Counted from the first letter of the stretch, positions 25,578 through 34,561 are shown. The stretch is 64,000 nt of DNA from CAJQQK01 sp965224225 (GCA_965224225.1 CBDCZF010000025.1:62001-126000), one strand, 5' to 3'. Notes: generated by a model not told the origin, from the sequence alone. Made by a program: numbers and translations.

Positions 25578-25909
25578 CTAGCCCTTCCTTCTCACAACCA
25601 CGCGGGCGTCACGGAGGCCAAATGACTGACAGAGCAGGAGAAGCACGCAGGGCGATGTGGTTCATCGGACAAGTGGTTCGACGAACGCTGTCAGCCATTT
25701 GGCCCCGCCCATCGTGCTGGAAGCGCGTCTTCGACACGACGGGTCGCCAAGGGCGGGCCATCGGCATCGCTGGCGATGTTTCGCAACAGCGACATCGAAA
25801 TGTCGAGCGTCTCAACCGTATGAACCCATACGCTTTTCGCCACTCTCCTTGCCGAATGAACCCGCCCTTGGCGATGACGTTCCACGTGGTTGTGAGAAGG
25901 AAGGGCTAG
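25578..25909. mobile_element. 332-bp element with perfect 25-bp terminal inverted repeats (MITE-like)
   Basis: Position 25578-25602 (CTAGCCCTTCCTTCTCACAA then CCACG) recurs exactly inverted at 25885-25909. An inner inverted pair, CGCCAAGGGCGGG (25745-25757) and CCCGCCCTTGGCG (25861-25873), adds structure. No transposase is encoded. Because CTAG is palindromic it could be the 4-bp target duplication of an IS5-like transposition, leaving 21-bp terminal repeats; this is inference. The element lies between livF and livH and is open in the livH frame, so it does not obviously terminate translation. Short open frames inside resemble no family I know. Confidence 0.75.
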
Positions 25910-25911
25910 TC

Positions 25912-26796
25912 ATGGCCGAATTCTTAGAAGCCCTATTAAGTATCTTTTTCGTCGAGGCGCTGATCAACGGCCTGCTGCTCGGCGGCGTACTGGCCCTGTT
26001 GTCGCTCGGCCTCAACCTGATCTTCGGCGTCGTCGATGTCGTTTGGATCTGTTACGCCGAGATCATCATGCTCGGCATGTACACGATCTACTTTACCCAC
26101 AAGGCCGGCCTGCCGTTGTTCCTGGCGATTCCGGCCGGCATTGCGGTGACCACCATCCTCGGCTGGCTGACACACAAGATCGTCATCTCGCGCATTCTCG
26201 ATGCCGCACCGATCAACCAACTGCTGGCAACGGGCGGGCTGTTGTTTTTCTTCCAAGGCGCGGCGATGGTCGCGTTCGGTATCGAGTTCCGCAATCTCGG
26301 CATTTCGCTTGGCAGCCTCGCGGTCTCTGAGGACATCTATCTATCGTGGACCAGATTGGCGTCGTTCATCATCGCAGCCGTTGTGGTCGTCATCATGTAC
26401 GTCTTCCTGTCGCGCAGCTATCTCGGCGCCGCCATACGCGCGATCAGCCAGGACCGTGAGATCATGACCCTCATGGGGGTCGACACCAAGCGCCTCTATT
26501 TGCTCACCTCTGCGATCGGCGGCGGCCTTGCCGGCCTTGCCGCGGCGCTGCTCGTGCTCCAGTACGATGTCCACCCCTTCATCGGGCTGAGCTTTGGGCC
26601 GATCACCTTCATGATCTGCGTCATGGGTGGTCTTGGCAATATGGTCGGCGGCTTCATCGCAGCTTTTGTGTTCAGCGAATTGATCACGATCGGCGGTTAT
26701 TTCGCCGAACTCGAATGGGGCTATGTGCTTGCCTTCGTGTTTTTCGTGGCGACCATGTTCGCGCGCCCTGAGGGCCTCTTTGCGAGGAAGTCATGA
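25912..26796 (+). CDS. livH: Branched-chain amino acid ABC transporter permease, LivH type
   Basis: A 294-residue inner-membrane permease with about eight hydrophobic segments. It opens with EALINGLLLGGVLALLSLGLN (the LivH signature) and has the cytoplasmic coupling loop GAAIRAISQDREIMTLMGVD, then GGLAGLAAALLV and the C-terminal GGLGNMVGGFIAAFV. The frame is open back to 25657 through the inserted element, but AAGGAAGG stands ahead of ATG 25912, where the family sequence begins. Overlaps livM by 4 bp. Note that its ribosome-binding site is formed by the right terminal repeat of the inserted element. Confidence 0.92.
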   Translation: MAEFLEALLSIFFVEALINGLLLGGVLALLSLGLNLIFGVVDVVWICYAEIIMLGMYTIYFTHKAGLPLFLAIPAGIAVTTILGWLTHKIVISRILDAAPINQLLATGGLLFFFQGAAMVAFGIEFRNLGISLGSLAVSEDIYLSWTRLASFIIAAVVVVIMYVFLSRSYLGAAIRAISQDREIMTLMGVDTKRLYLLTSAIGGGLAGLAAALLVLQYDVHPFIGLSFGPITFMICVMGGLGNMVGGFIAAFVFSELITIGGYFAELEWGYVLAFVFFVATMFARPEGLFARKS

Positions 26797-27827
26797 ACTC
26801 CCAGATCGTCATCGGCATCATCGCGGCCATTCTCTGCGCGCTGCCCTTCATCGGCGTTGCCAACTATCCGCTGCACATCATCATTGTCATCCTGATCTGG
26901 TCGTTCGCCTATACCGGTTGGTCGGTTATGGGCCGCTTCGGGCTGGTCTCTCTCGGGCATGGCGCCTTCATGGCGATCGGCGGTTATACGACGGCGCTTC
27001 TCTGGAACAACCTTGGCCTGACACCCTGGATCGGCATTCCGATTGGTCTCGTGCTTTCGGCGATCACGGCGATCATCATCGGCTATCCGTGTTTTCGCTT
27101 TAAGATCATCGGTCACTATTTTGCGTTGGTGACACTGGCGCTGTCGGAGGTCGTGCGGCAGGTGATCATCGCCACGCGCGATCATACCGGCGGCTCGCTC
27201 GGCTATACACCGGAACCACACGGCAAGGGCATTTCCGTGCTCGCCTTCCAGTTCCAAGATGATCGCGTCTATTTCTATTACATCGCCCTCGCCGTCTGGC
27301 TCGGCGGTATCATTATCTGGCGCATGGTCGATCGCTCGATGTCGCGGTACGCGCTCGAGGCGATCTCGGAAGATGAAGACGCCTCCGCCGCGGTCGGTGT
27401 TCAGGTCACGCGCGAGAAGCTCAAGGTAACCGTGCTGAGCGCCGTGATGACGGCCTTTGCCGGTGCCATGTACTGCCAGTACCAGATGTTTATTTCGCCC
27501 GATACGATCGGCGGCGTCGGCATTTCCCTGCAGATTGTCTTCGCGGTGGTTGTCGGTGGCATCTATAACGCGCTCGGACCGACGATTGGCGCGATCATCA
27601 CGCTGCTGCTGGCCGAGGTACTGCGCATCGGCATTGGCACGGGCAGTGTTTGCCTGACGGATACGGTCTGCCTCAATGCCGCCGGTGCACCGCTGGTCAT
27701 CTATGGCATCATGCTGGTAGTCTTCATCATCTTCCTGCCGAAGGGGATCGTCGGCGGCGTTGCCGATTGGTGGACGAGCCGCCGGACCAGAGATTTGCCG
27801 ACATCGCAGGCCAAACCCGCTGCTTGA
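26793..27827 (+). CDS. livM: Branched-chain amino acid ABC transporter permease, LivM type
   Basis: A 344-residue permease with about nine or ten hydrophobic helices. GRFGLVSLGHGAFMAIGGYT is the LivM signature, ALEAISEDEDASAAVGVQV is the coupling loop, and GGIYNALGPTIGAII and FLPKGIVGGVADWW mark the C-terminal part. It forms the heterodimeric channel with LivH. The ATG overlaps the livH stop. It is the last gene of the operon; the appendage locus starts 60 bp later on the same strand with no clear terminator between. Confidence 0.92.
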   Translation: MNSQIVIGIIAAILCALPFIGVANYPLHIIIVILIWSFAYTGWSVMGRFGLVSLGHGAFMAIGGYTTALLWNNLGLTPWIGIPIGLVLSAITAIIIGYPCFRFKIIGHYFALVTLALSEVVRQVIIATRDHTGGSLGYTPEPHGKGISVLAFQFQDDRVYFYYIALAVWLGGIIIWRMVDRSMSRYALEAISEDEDASAAVGVQVTREKLKVTVLSAVMTAFAGAMYCQYQMFISPDTIGGVGISLQIVFAVVVGGIYNALGPTIGAIITLLLAEVLRIGIGTGSVCLTDTVCLNAAGAPLVIYGIMLVVFIIFLPKGIVGGVADWWTSRRTRDLPTSQAKPAA

Positions 27828-27887
27828 GAACGGGTCGGCGCACGCCGGTTATCAATTCGTTAACGCGACTCGCCCACGGTCGCAGCC

Positions 27888-28547
27888 ATGGCTGGGCCAA
27901 CGCTGCAAAACGTGGGCGGCCCGGTGCGACGGGCAGCCCGAGCGATTTTGTTCGGAGCCCTGATGCTGCTGGCATCAGGGACGATGGCGTATGCCCAAAC
28001 CAGCACGGTGATCATAGATGTCGACGGGCCGACGACGCTTGGCTGTATCTCGCCAATGTCGATTGACATCACGCAGGCTGACATTGCCAACAATCTGACT
28101 GGGGGAGTCGGCAACGATACATCAGTCTCGCTGCCGACCGGTGCGGTGAGCCCGATCGCGGTCGGCTCGACGCTCGTTGCCCAGATGCCGGCCATGACAC
28201 CGGCGCTGCCAGGCGATCCCTCGAGTTTCGTCGTCACGGCGACCAACTGCTACATCTCAACCAGCCCGGCAAACGGCAAGGTGCAGGTCGATATCGTGCT
28301 CGATCCCACCAATAATATCCTGGCGGGCAACAACGGCTCTCAGATCACGATCAATTCGGTTCTCGGCCGCCGCCTCGGCACTAATCAGCAGTTTCGTGCA
28401 AGCTATCAATACAACCGCAAGGTGCACAGAGATGGTGATACTTATATCGAAATCGAGCTTGACCTCGATCTGGGTCAGGCTTCGGCGGCAGGGGTGCATT
28501 CCAGCACGGTCAACGGAAACTTCACCGTGGTCGTGACAACTCCCTGA
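27888..28547 (+). CDS. Secreted beta-rich protein, putative pilin subunit 1
   Basis: A 219-residue precursor. A basic N-region (RRAAR) and hydrophobic stretch (AILFGALMLLASGTMAYA) form a signal peptide. The mature part is rich in Val, Thr, Asn and Asp, with alternating hydrophobic strands and two cysteines (LGCISP, TNCYIS). The extreme C-terminus NGNFTVVVTTP is nearly the same as that of the next gene (LEFNVTVTTP), as expected for donor/acceptor strands of polymerising pilins. It resembles DUF4402/spore-coat-U-like subunits in size and composition, but I cannot assign a family. The start ATG has a weak ribosome-binding site. The chaperone and usher genes downstream give the context. Confidence 0.6.
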   Translation: MAGPTLQNVGGPVRRAARAILFGALMLLASGTMAYAQTSTVIIDVDGPTTLGCISPMSIDITQADIANNLTGGVGNDTSVSLPTGAVSPIAVGSTLVAQMPAMTPALPGDPSSFVVTATNCYISTSPANGKVQVDIVLDPTNNILAGNNGSQITINSVLGRRLGTNQQFRASYQYNRKVHRDGDTYIEIELDLDLGQASAAGVHSSTVNGNFTVVVTTP

Positions 28548-28652
28548 ATTGACCTCCGATTTCCTGCGCGTGTCGCCATTCATTAACGCTGTGTTAACCG
28601 ACATAGCGCTTAATCAGGTGCATCTTACAGTTTAGGGTTGTGTGGGGTCCCG

Positions 28653-29264
28653 ATGAAAAAGTGGCTTGTATCCGTCTGCTTCATGGCGCTGGCAATATTG
28701 GCATGGTCGCCGAACGCCAGGGCCGCGAGCGTCGACGTCGATGTCGACATCACGTTGCCGTCGTTCCTGATCCTATATTGCTATGACGATATTGCGATCA
28801 ATATCACGGCGACGGAGTTGGCAGATGCGCTTGGTGCAGGAGCTAATTCAGAGGTGACGCTTTCTGGCGTCGGCGGACCTGCAACGCAAACAGCGGTGTC
28901 AGGTACGATCACGGCGGACATGAACATCGATGCTGCGGCAGGCGCCGCGTTGACACCAACCTTCGACCTGGTTCTGCAGGACACTTGCGGCGTACGGGCC
29001 CTTGCCAGCGGTGGCACGGCAACGGTTGTGACCACCAGAGGTGCCGGAGCTCAGTTCCTTGAAGCGGCAGGTGGCGTCGCAAATGGGACGATCGAAGTTA
29101 CGAGCGTAACAGATAGCACGGGGGGCTCGCTTGCCATTTCAAGTGGTCTTGGCACATTGACGACATTCGATGTGACTATGGGCCTTGATCTTTCAAACGT
29201 CGTCGTGGCTGACACATTTACCGACTCGGGTCTCGAGTTCAATGTCACCGTGACGACGCCGTAA
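28653..29264 (+). CDS. Secreted beta-rich protein, putative pilin subunit 2
   Basis: A 203-residue precursor starting MKKWLVSVCFMALAILAW with cleavage after ARA. The mature protein is Ala/Thr/Val/Gly-rich, opens with VDVDVDITLPSFLILYCYDD, has a second Cys in DTCG, and ends in NVTVTTP like its neighbour. The composition (few Lys/Arg, many Thr and Ala) suggests an extracellular fibre or coat subunit. It is 105 bp behind pilin 1; the gap holds AT-richer sequence that may contain a promoter. It is 34 bp ahead of the chaperone gene. Confidence 0.6.
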   Translation: MKKWLVSVCFMALAILAWSPNARAASVDVDVDITLPSFLILYCYDDIAINITATELADALGAGANSEVTLSGVGGPATQTAVSGTITADMNIDAAAGAALTPTFDLVLQDTCGVRALASGGTATVVTTRGAGAQFLEAAGGVANGTIEVTSVTDSTGGSLAISSGLGTLTTFDVTMGLDLSNVVVADTFTDSGLEFNVTVTTP

Positions 29265-29298
29265 GCGAGCAGCACCCATCAACCGATGGGGTGACAAG

Positions 29299-30156
29299 GT
29301 GGCGAAAGCCGGTCTACTCAAGACGCTGCTTGGTATGGCAGCACTGGCCGCGACGGTCTTGACCGTGGCGGCCAATCACGCTCTGGCCTTCCAGGTGGCC
29401 ATTGCGCCGATGCGCTTCGAGGTCGAACTCGGCAACCGGCCGGTGACCCGCGCGCTCAAGGTGATCAACCAGTCGAACGAAGAGATGAAGGTTGCCATTC
29501 GCGTGGCGAACTTCGATCTCGATTCCGACAACAAGGTTCGCGAGATCCGGCCCAAGGCCAATTCACTCGACCAGTGGATCATCATCCGGCCGCTCAAGCT
29601 CACGCTCAAGCCAGGCCAGACGCGCACGGTGCGTTTTGCTATTCGCCCGCATACGCGCCCGCGCGCCGGCGAGCACAGAGCCATCATCTTCATCGAGCGT
29701 GACGGTGCCGGCAAAAAGCAGAAGGGCAAGCTGAATGTCGGCTTTCGCTTCGGGGTTGTCGTCTACGCCCAGGTCGGCAAGCCCGTGCGCACCGCCCGGT
29801 TGCACGGCCTCAAGAGCGGTGCGGGGGGGCTGAGCCTCGATGTCGAGAGCACCGGTACGGCTCATGCCCGCCTGATCGGCAGCTACGGCATCTGGCCGGC
29901 GGCCAAATTTCCGGGCAAAGTGATCGCCCAAGCCTCGTTGGCGCACAGTGAGTTTCTGAAGAAGCGCGATCACATGCCGAACGGCGCCGTCCGCGCGGCA
30001 CTGCTGCCCGACCTGCCGGTGCTGCCGGGTGCCCGCCGTACGATCAAGGCGCGGTTTGCAGAATCGCTGCCCCCTGGGAGTTATGAGGCATTGATCAGCG
30101 GTCGGGTTGGTACTCGCAACATCTCGCGTCTGGTCTCACTCAACGTCGGAGGCTAG
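29299..30156 (+). CDS. Periplasmic fimbrial chaperone (PapD-like)
   Basis: A 285-residue precursor starting at GTG 29299 with a signal peptide ending NHALAF. The N-terminal immunoglobulin-like domain has the chaperone pattern: IAPMRFEVELGNRPVTRALKV, then NQSNEEMKVAIRV, and the conserved LKPGQTRTVRFAI that in PapD-like chaperones forms the donor strand region. A second beta-domain follows, with GSYGIWPAAKFPG. Chaperones of this kind cap pilins in the periplasm by donor-strand complementation and deliver them to the usher. It lies between the pilin genes and the usher gene. Confidence 0.75.
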   Translation: MAKAGLLKTLLGMAALAATVLTVAANHALAFQVAIAPMRFEVELGNRPVTRALKVINQSNEEMKVAIRVANFDLDSDNKVREIRPKANSLDQWIIIRPLKLTLKPGQTRTVRFAIRPHTRPRAGEHRAIIFIERDGAGKKQKGKLNVGFRFGVVVYAQVGKPVRTARLHGLKSGAGGLSLDVESTGTAHARLIGSYGIWPAAKFPGKVIAQASLAHSEFLKKRDHMPNGAVRAALLPDLPVLPGARRTIKARFAESLPPGSYEALISGRVGTRNISRLVSLNVGG

Positions 30157-30159
30157 GCC

Positions 30160-30705
30160 ATGCGGCGAGCCGCTGCGGTTGTGGGCCTTCTGCTTATTGC
30201 CGGCCCCTTGGCGCCGGCAATAGCCGTAGCGGGTGCCTTCGATTGCCGATCACCGGAAGTCAAGCGCCGGTCCGGCCAGACCCAGGTTCGCCCGATCGTG
30301 CGTGTTGAAAGGGTCAGCCAGCGCGAGCTTGGAGCATCGGGCCGTCTTGCTCGGCCACTGCGCACTCGTGCGGATCTTTTCAACAGACGTCAGGACATGC
30401 GCCGGATCGTACGCAACATTCCAGATCTCTGGCGCAAGCGCATTCCGGCCCACATCCAACCGGCGGCATTGCGGGTCAGCCACCGTCTGTCAATCCGCGG
30501 TTTCGATACCAGCGATGCGGTTCAAGTCGGCGACATCGACAGCCGGCTGCCCATCGTGCTTCGCACAATACCTCCGGTCGTGTTGTGCAAGGCCGGCTCA
30601 TCTCAGATCGTCCAGGGCGGTGTCGTACTCGAAATGCCGCTAGACCGCTTGCCGGCAACGGGAACTTACCGTGTCGACATCGATACCGCGGTGGCGTTGC
30701 CCTAA
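30160..30705 (+). CDS. Secreted hypothetical protein of the appendage locus
   Basis: A 181-residue precursor with signal peptide MRRAAAVVGLLLIAGPLAPA (cleavage near AVAGA). The mature protein has two cysteines (AFDCRS and VVLCKA) that could form one disulphide, a strongly Arg-rich middle, and a beta-rich end (GTYRVDIDTAVALP). GGAGG is 11 nt before the ATG, and the gene starts 3 bp after the chaperone stop, so it is surely co-transcribed. I recognise no family. A minor or tip subunit, or an assembly factor, is suggested by position only. Confidence 0.6.
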   Translation: MRRAAAVVGLLLIAGPLAPAIAVAGAFDCRSPEVKRRSGQTQVRPIVRVERVSQRELGASGRLARPLRTRADLFNRRQDMRRIVRNIPDLWRKRIPAHIQPAALRVSHRLSIRGFDTSDAVQVGDIDSRLPIVLRTIPPVVLCKAGSSQIVQGGVVLEMPLDRLPATGTYRVDIDTAVALP

Positions 30706-30803
30706 GGCTAGCGGTTGACTGGGCCGCATCGAGGTCGAAGCAGTAGATCATTAACCAGGTCAGGAAAGAGGGCAAACCGGCCAGTGGCCATGAGTGAGTT
30801 GCG

Positions 30804-33680
30804 TTGCGTTTTCGTGCCGTCGCTATCGCGTCCCGAGAAAGCAACCGAATGTCGTTTGGGTCGAATTGGACAAACGCCGGAACTCATGGCACTGCCCGAC
30901 GTTGGTTGCGTTGGGCAAACGTCTTCGTGCGCTCGAACGCATGTGGCTGCACCGCGCGCCTGACAGCGATCCTCCTTGCCCACCGCCTCCTGGGTCTCAA
31001 GCCGCGCGGCACAGGTCCACCATGCCCGTGCACGGTCTGCCGTGTGTGCGCCAAGGCGACCGGGCCTCCTCCTCCTTCACACCACCGCCAAAAGCTTCTG
31101 CCAGCCAGCATCCTCACGTTCTTGTCGCTTGCCATCCTGATCAACGGACCGGCAAGGGGCGGCGAGGAACTGGTTGGCTTGCGCGTGGGTAAACGCCTAC
31201 TCGAAACGCTGCTGGTCGAGCGCCGCCAGGACCGCTTCTGGCTGCCGCTCGAGGAGACCAGCACCTATCTCTCCGTCGAGGTTCTCGATGCCAAGACCGG
31301 CGCCGGAAAGAACGCCGGTGTGCGCCTTGCAACTCCGCTCGGACCGATCGCCGTGCCGCCGGGTTCAATTCATCGCTCAGGCACGATCAAATATATCGAC
31401 CAGCGCTTCCTCGAGCGCCACCTCAACGCCAAAGTAAGCTTTGCAGCGGATGACGGTATCATCGAAGTCGACTTGCCCTGGCGAGCTGGTGCCACGGCCA
31501 AGGCGACCGAGGACAAGCCTACATCGAAGCCGCTTGAACCGGAGGCATGGCCGGACAAAGCCGGTCTGTCGACCTTTCACGGGGATCTTTCCTATCGTCA
31601 CGCGACCAGCGGCTCATCCAGGTTCGAGGGATACCTGAAGGCGACCGGTCACGCCTATGGTGGCGTCTGGCAGGTCAACTACGAAGAGGACCTCCTGACC
31701 CGTCACCGGATTCGCGATGCCGTCTGGATGAAGCAGATAGACGACAACCGCTTTGTCCAGATCGGGCACCAAACCATCGCGCTCCACCCGCTTCTGCAGT
31801 CGGTGGAGATGTCGGGCGTCCAGTTTGCCTGGACGAACGCCAACGTCACGCAGTCGCGAACGATGTTTACATCGGGCGCCCTGCTGGACCGGCGCGTCGA
31901 GCATCACCGCACGTTCGACGGCAAAGGCCCCGTAGGTGGACGAGCCGAACTGTGGCTGGACGATCGTCTCTATGCCCAAACGCCGATCGGACTGTCGGGC
32001 AGCTATCGCTTTTCCGACATTCATCTGCCGGCGCGCAACAATAGGGTCGAGATCCGCATCTACGATCGCCGCAATGCCACTGCGCCCATTGACGTTCTCA
32101 AGAAGAGGCTAAACCTGTCCGATCTGCTGCTGCAAAAGGGTCAGTATGCCGTTGTCGCGGGTGGTGGCATCGGTGGTAACGCGTTCGATTATGCGACCGA
32201 GCAGTTGCATGGTCGCCAGCATGGCGACCAGCCGGAGGAGACCGGACGCCTCGCAAGCTTCGCCTTTGCACGTTATGCGATGTCCGATCGTGTGACGGCC
32301 GAGGCCGGCGTCGGTCTGAGCGAGGGCAATCCGCACTTGATGGCCGGAGCGGTGGCACGTTTATCGAAGGAGGCCGTCGGAACGGCTTCTGCTGCCTACG
32401 ATGAAAAAGGCGGCCTTGCCTACCTCGCAGAGGTCGACTGGCGCAAGGCCGATTGGCAGCTCACTGCGCGCTCGCTCCGGCGCCAACGCGCCATCAGGAC
32501 GGCGGCCCAGAGTCACAATGGTTCGCGGAGCGCTGCCCCCTACGACCCGGACTGGGATCACTTCCTCGAACTTGCCTATCTCGCGCGCTCGAACCTGCGG
32601 GTCGGCCTGATCGCACGTGCCCAACCGGAGGCCCAATTCGTGCTCCCGTTTGCCCGCTGGCAACCGAGCGATGTATCGGTCCTCGAAGCAAGGCCCGATC
32701 AGTACGGGATATACCGGATCGATGGCCGCTACCAGCTGTCCAAGGACGCCCACGTTTTTGCGACATACTATGATGGTGACGGCACTGTATCCTACGTACG
32801 CCGGATGAGCGGTGATCGCTATCTGACAGCGGAATTGCAGCGCAGCTACGAAGGGGCCTGGCGTGCCGGCATGCGGCTGAGCGCAGCGAGCCTGCTCGAC
32901 TATGATCTCGACTGGAATGTTGGCGGATATATTTCGGATGATCTCGACTATACGCTGCAGGCCTATGCCCGTCGTGAGATACGTCCGGGTATTCATGCTT
33001 ATATTGACGGCAGTTATTCATCATCACCGCGGAGCTTCTTCCGAGATGACAACCTGGATGACTTCGCGGTGCGCGTCGGTCTGACGTTCGACCTCGCGCT
33101 CTCGCGTGGCGAACTCGTCGCGGCGCCGTCAAACGGTGTGCGCATCGACCAGGGCGCGCTCGCCGGCCGGGTGAAAGTAGCCGGCGGCGGTGGCGGGGCA
33201 GATCTATCAGGCATCGCCGTTCGCGTCGATGGTACCACCGTCGGGCGCACCAACAAGGACGGCACGTTCTATGCGCCGAACATCAAGACCGGCACGCATG
33301 TCGTTGACTTCGATGAGGACACATTGCCGATTGAACAGGTCGCGGGCAAACGGCAGGTGGTCGCGAGAATTGCACCTGGCGCCATCACATCGGTCGGCCT
33401 CACGACAAAGGTCCTCTATGGTGCAGCCGGCCGTCTCATCACCCGCCGCGGACCCGCTGGCGAAAAGCACCTGATCGGCCGGGCCATCGCGATTTTCGAT
33501 CGAAACGACAAGGAAGTGGCGCGTGCCGAGACCAACAGCTTCGGCTACTTCCGCGTCGATGGTCTGGCACCCGGCAGCTATACGGCAGCCTTGCTGAACG
33601 ATGGCGACGGTGTTGCAGCACGCCGTTCCTTCAAGGTTACGAACGACTACGTGTTCGACGTCGACATCACTGTCGATTGA
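30804..33680 (+). CDS. Outer-membrane usher-like protein
   Basis: Up to 958 residues. A hydrophobic signal-like segment (LLPASILTFLSLAILING) ends near residue 113, followed by an N-terminal domain, a plug-like segment (RAELWLDDRLYAQTPIGLSG, then SYRFSDIHLPARNNRVEI) and a long run of alternating aromatic beta-strands ending near residue 770. Two C-terminal immunoglobulin/carboxypeptidase-regulatory-like domains follow (GVRIDQGALAGRV; ETNSFGYFRVDGLAPGSYTA). This matches chaperone-usher ushers in layout, closest in style to the CS1/CFA-I ('alternate') type, but detailed homology is unproven. The start is uncertain: the frame opens with TTG 30804, ATG 30849 is possible, and the first about 95 residues (with a Cys-rich patch) look unlike a signal peptide. 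Confidence 0.65.
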   Translation: MRFRAVAIASRESNRMSFGSNWTNAGTHGTARRWLRWANVFVRSNACGCTARLTAILLAHRLLGLKPRGTGPPCPCTVCRVCAKATGPPPPSHHRQKLLPASILTFLSLAILINGPARGGEELVGLRVGKRLLETLLVERRQDRFWLPLEETSTYLSVEVLDAKTGAGKNAGVRLATPLGPIAVPPGSIHRSGTIKYIDQRFLERHLNAKVSFAADDGIIEVDLPWRAGATAKATEDKPTSKPLEPEAWPDKAGLSTFHGDLSYRHATSGSSRFEGYLKATGHAYGGVWQVNYEEDLLTRHRIRDAVWMKQIDDNRFVQIGHQTIALHPLLQSVEMSGVQFAWTNANVTQSRTMFTSGALLDRRVEHHRTFDGKGPVGGRAELWLDDRLYAQTPIGLSGSYRFSDIHLPARNNRVEIRIYDRRNATAPIDVLKKRLNLSDLLLQKGQYAVVAGGGIGGNAFDYATEQLHGRQHGDQPEETGRLASFAFARYAMSDRVTAEAGVGLSEGNPHLMAGAVARLSKEAVGTASAAYDEKGGLAYLAEVDWRKADWQLTARSLRRQRAIRTAAQSHNGSRSAAPYDPDWDHFLELAYLARSNLRVGLIARAQPEAQFVLPFARWQPSDVSVLEARPDQYGIYRIDGRYQLSKDAHVFATYYDGDGTVSYVRRMSGDRYLTAELQRSYEGAWRAGMRLSAASLLDYDLDWNVGGYISDDLDYTLQAYARREIRPGIHAYIDGSYSSSPRSFFRDDNLDDFAVRVGLTFDLALSRGELVAAPSNGVRIDQGALAGRVKVAGGGGGADLSGIAVRVDGTTVGRTNKDGTFYAPNIKTGTHVVDFDEDTLPIEQVAGKRQVVARIAPGAITSVGLTTKVLYGAAGRLITRRGPAGEKHLIGRAIAIFDRNDKEVARAETNSFGYFRVDGLAPGSYTAALLNDGDGVAARRSFKVTNDYVFDVDITVD

Positions 33681-33685
33681 CCGGG

Positions 33686-34561
33686 TCAAGGCGCAAGCGC
33701 GCCAGCCAGCCAGTCCGGGTCGTCGGCCTGGAACACTGCGCCGGTCACAAAGGCGCGAGAAATCTTCATGTCGGGCGGTGCATTGGCTGGGCCCTCGCGG
33801 ATCTCTCGGGCGATGACCGGCGCTGACGTGCGGATCGCACTCAGCGCATTGGCTAGTTCCAGCGTGCTGGTGCTTTGATCTGGTTGGGATCCATTGAACC
33901 ATCTGAGCAGTTGGAACCAGCCGGGTGCCTCTTGTGAGACCATGGAAGCGACGCTGCCAGAGAGGGCGATTGTCGTATAGCTGTCGCCAAGAGACGGCGC
34001 CGGCGACAGGGCGGTCGATTGGCCAGCGTCAATAATCGAGGCTCTCGGTTCCCGCTGCGCGAGCCCTTTCGGCAGGACGAGCGCGACAGTATCCATGCGT
34101 GGGTTCGCCGCCTGGCCGGCAAAACCGAAAATGCGCACGCGTTCGTGTTTGACCAGCGTGATCCGCTCGCCTTGATCAGACGTTGCCGTAACCGTTTTGC
34201 GGGTCTCGTCGATGTCTGGGCGGTTCGTTTCAGAGACGGCGAACTGGCCTTCGACGTTGGTTGCCACAACGCGCCAGCGCCCCGTGGTTTCACGAAATGT
34301 GCGTCCGATGAAATCGCCGACGATGGCGGCGCTGGCTGCCAACCTGAACGTTCGGAAACCGAATTGCGCCAGCCGGCCGGGCAATTCGGCCCAGACGGCA
34401 GATTGCTCGCCGGGTGACAGGTTTCCCCAGGCGGCAATCTCATCACCGCTGCGTCCGCAGCCATAACAATAGTCGCCACGCAGCGTGCAAACGCCGACGC
34501 ACGGACTTGGCGGCAGTCTTTGCTCGGGCGTTTGCGGGCCGGCCTGATCGGTGCTGCTCAA
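33686..34561 (-). CDS. DUF1289-domain protein with an uncharacterised C-terminal domain
   Basis: A 291-residue protein. The N-terminal 70 residues are a DUF1289 module: SPCVGVCTLRGDYCYGCGR supplies four Cys in a zinc- or cluster-like pattern, followed by the WGNLSPGEQSAVWAELPGRL helix. DUF1289 proteins are normally only 60-90 residues, so the remaining about 200 residues are an unusual extension, probably alpha/beta, with no motif I recognise. Starts 12 bp after the HupE-type gene on the same strand and is likely co-transcribed. It converges with the usher gene (5 bp between stops). Confidence 0.7.
   Translation of the reverse strand: MSSTDQAGPQTPEQRLPPSPCVGVCTLRGDYCYGCGRSGDEIAAWGNLSPGEQSAVWAELPGRLAQFGFRTFRLAASAAIVGDFIGRTFRETTGRWRVVATNVEGQFAVSETNRPDIDETRKTVTATSDQGERITLVKHERVRIFGFAGQAANPRMDTVALVLPKGLAQREPRASIIDAGQSTALSPAPSLGDSYTTIALSGSVASMVSQEAPGWFQLLRWFNGSQPDQSTSTLELANALSAIRTSAPVIAREIREGPANAPPDMKISRAFVTGAVFQADDPDWLAGALAP

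Noticed and set aside
25622..25909. A 95-codon open frame inside the inverted-repeat element
   Set aside because: No credible ribosome-binding site or motif; it runs into the terminal repeat. Treated as part of the element.
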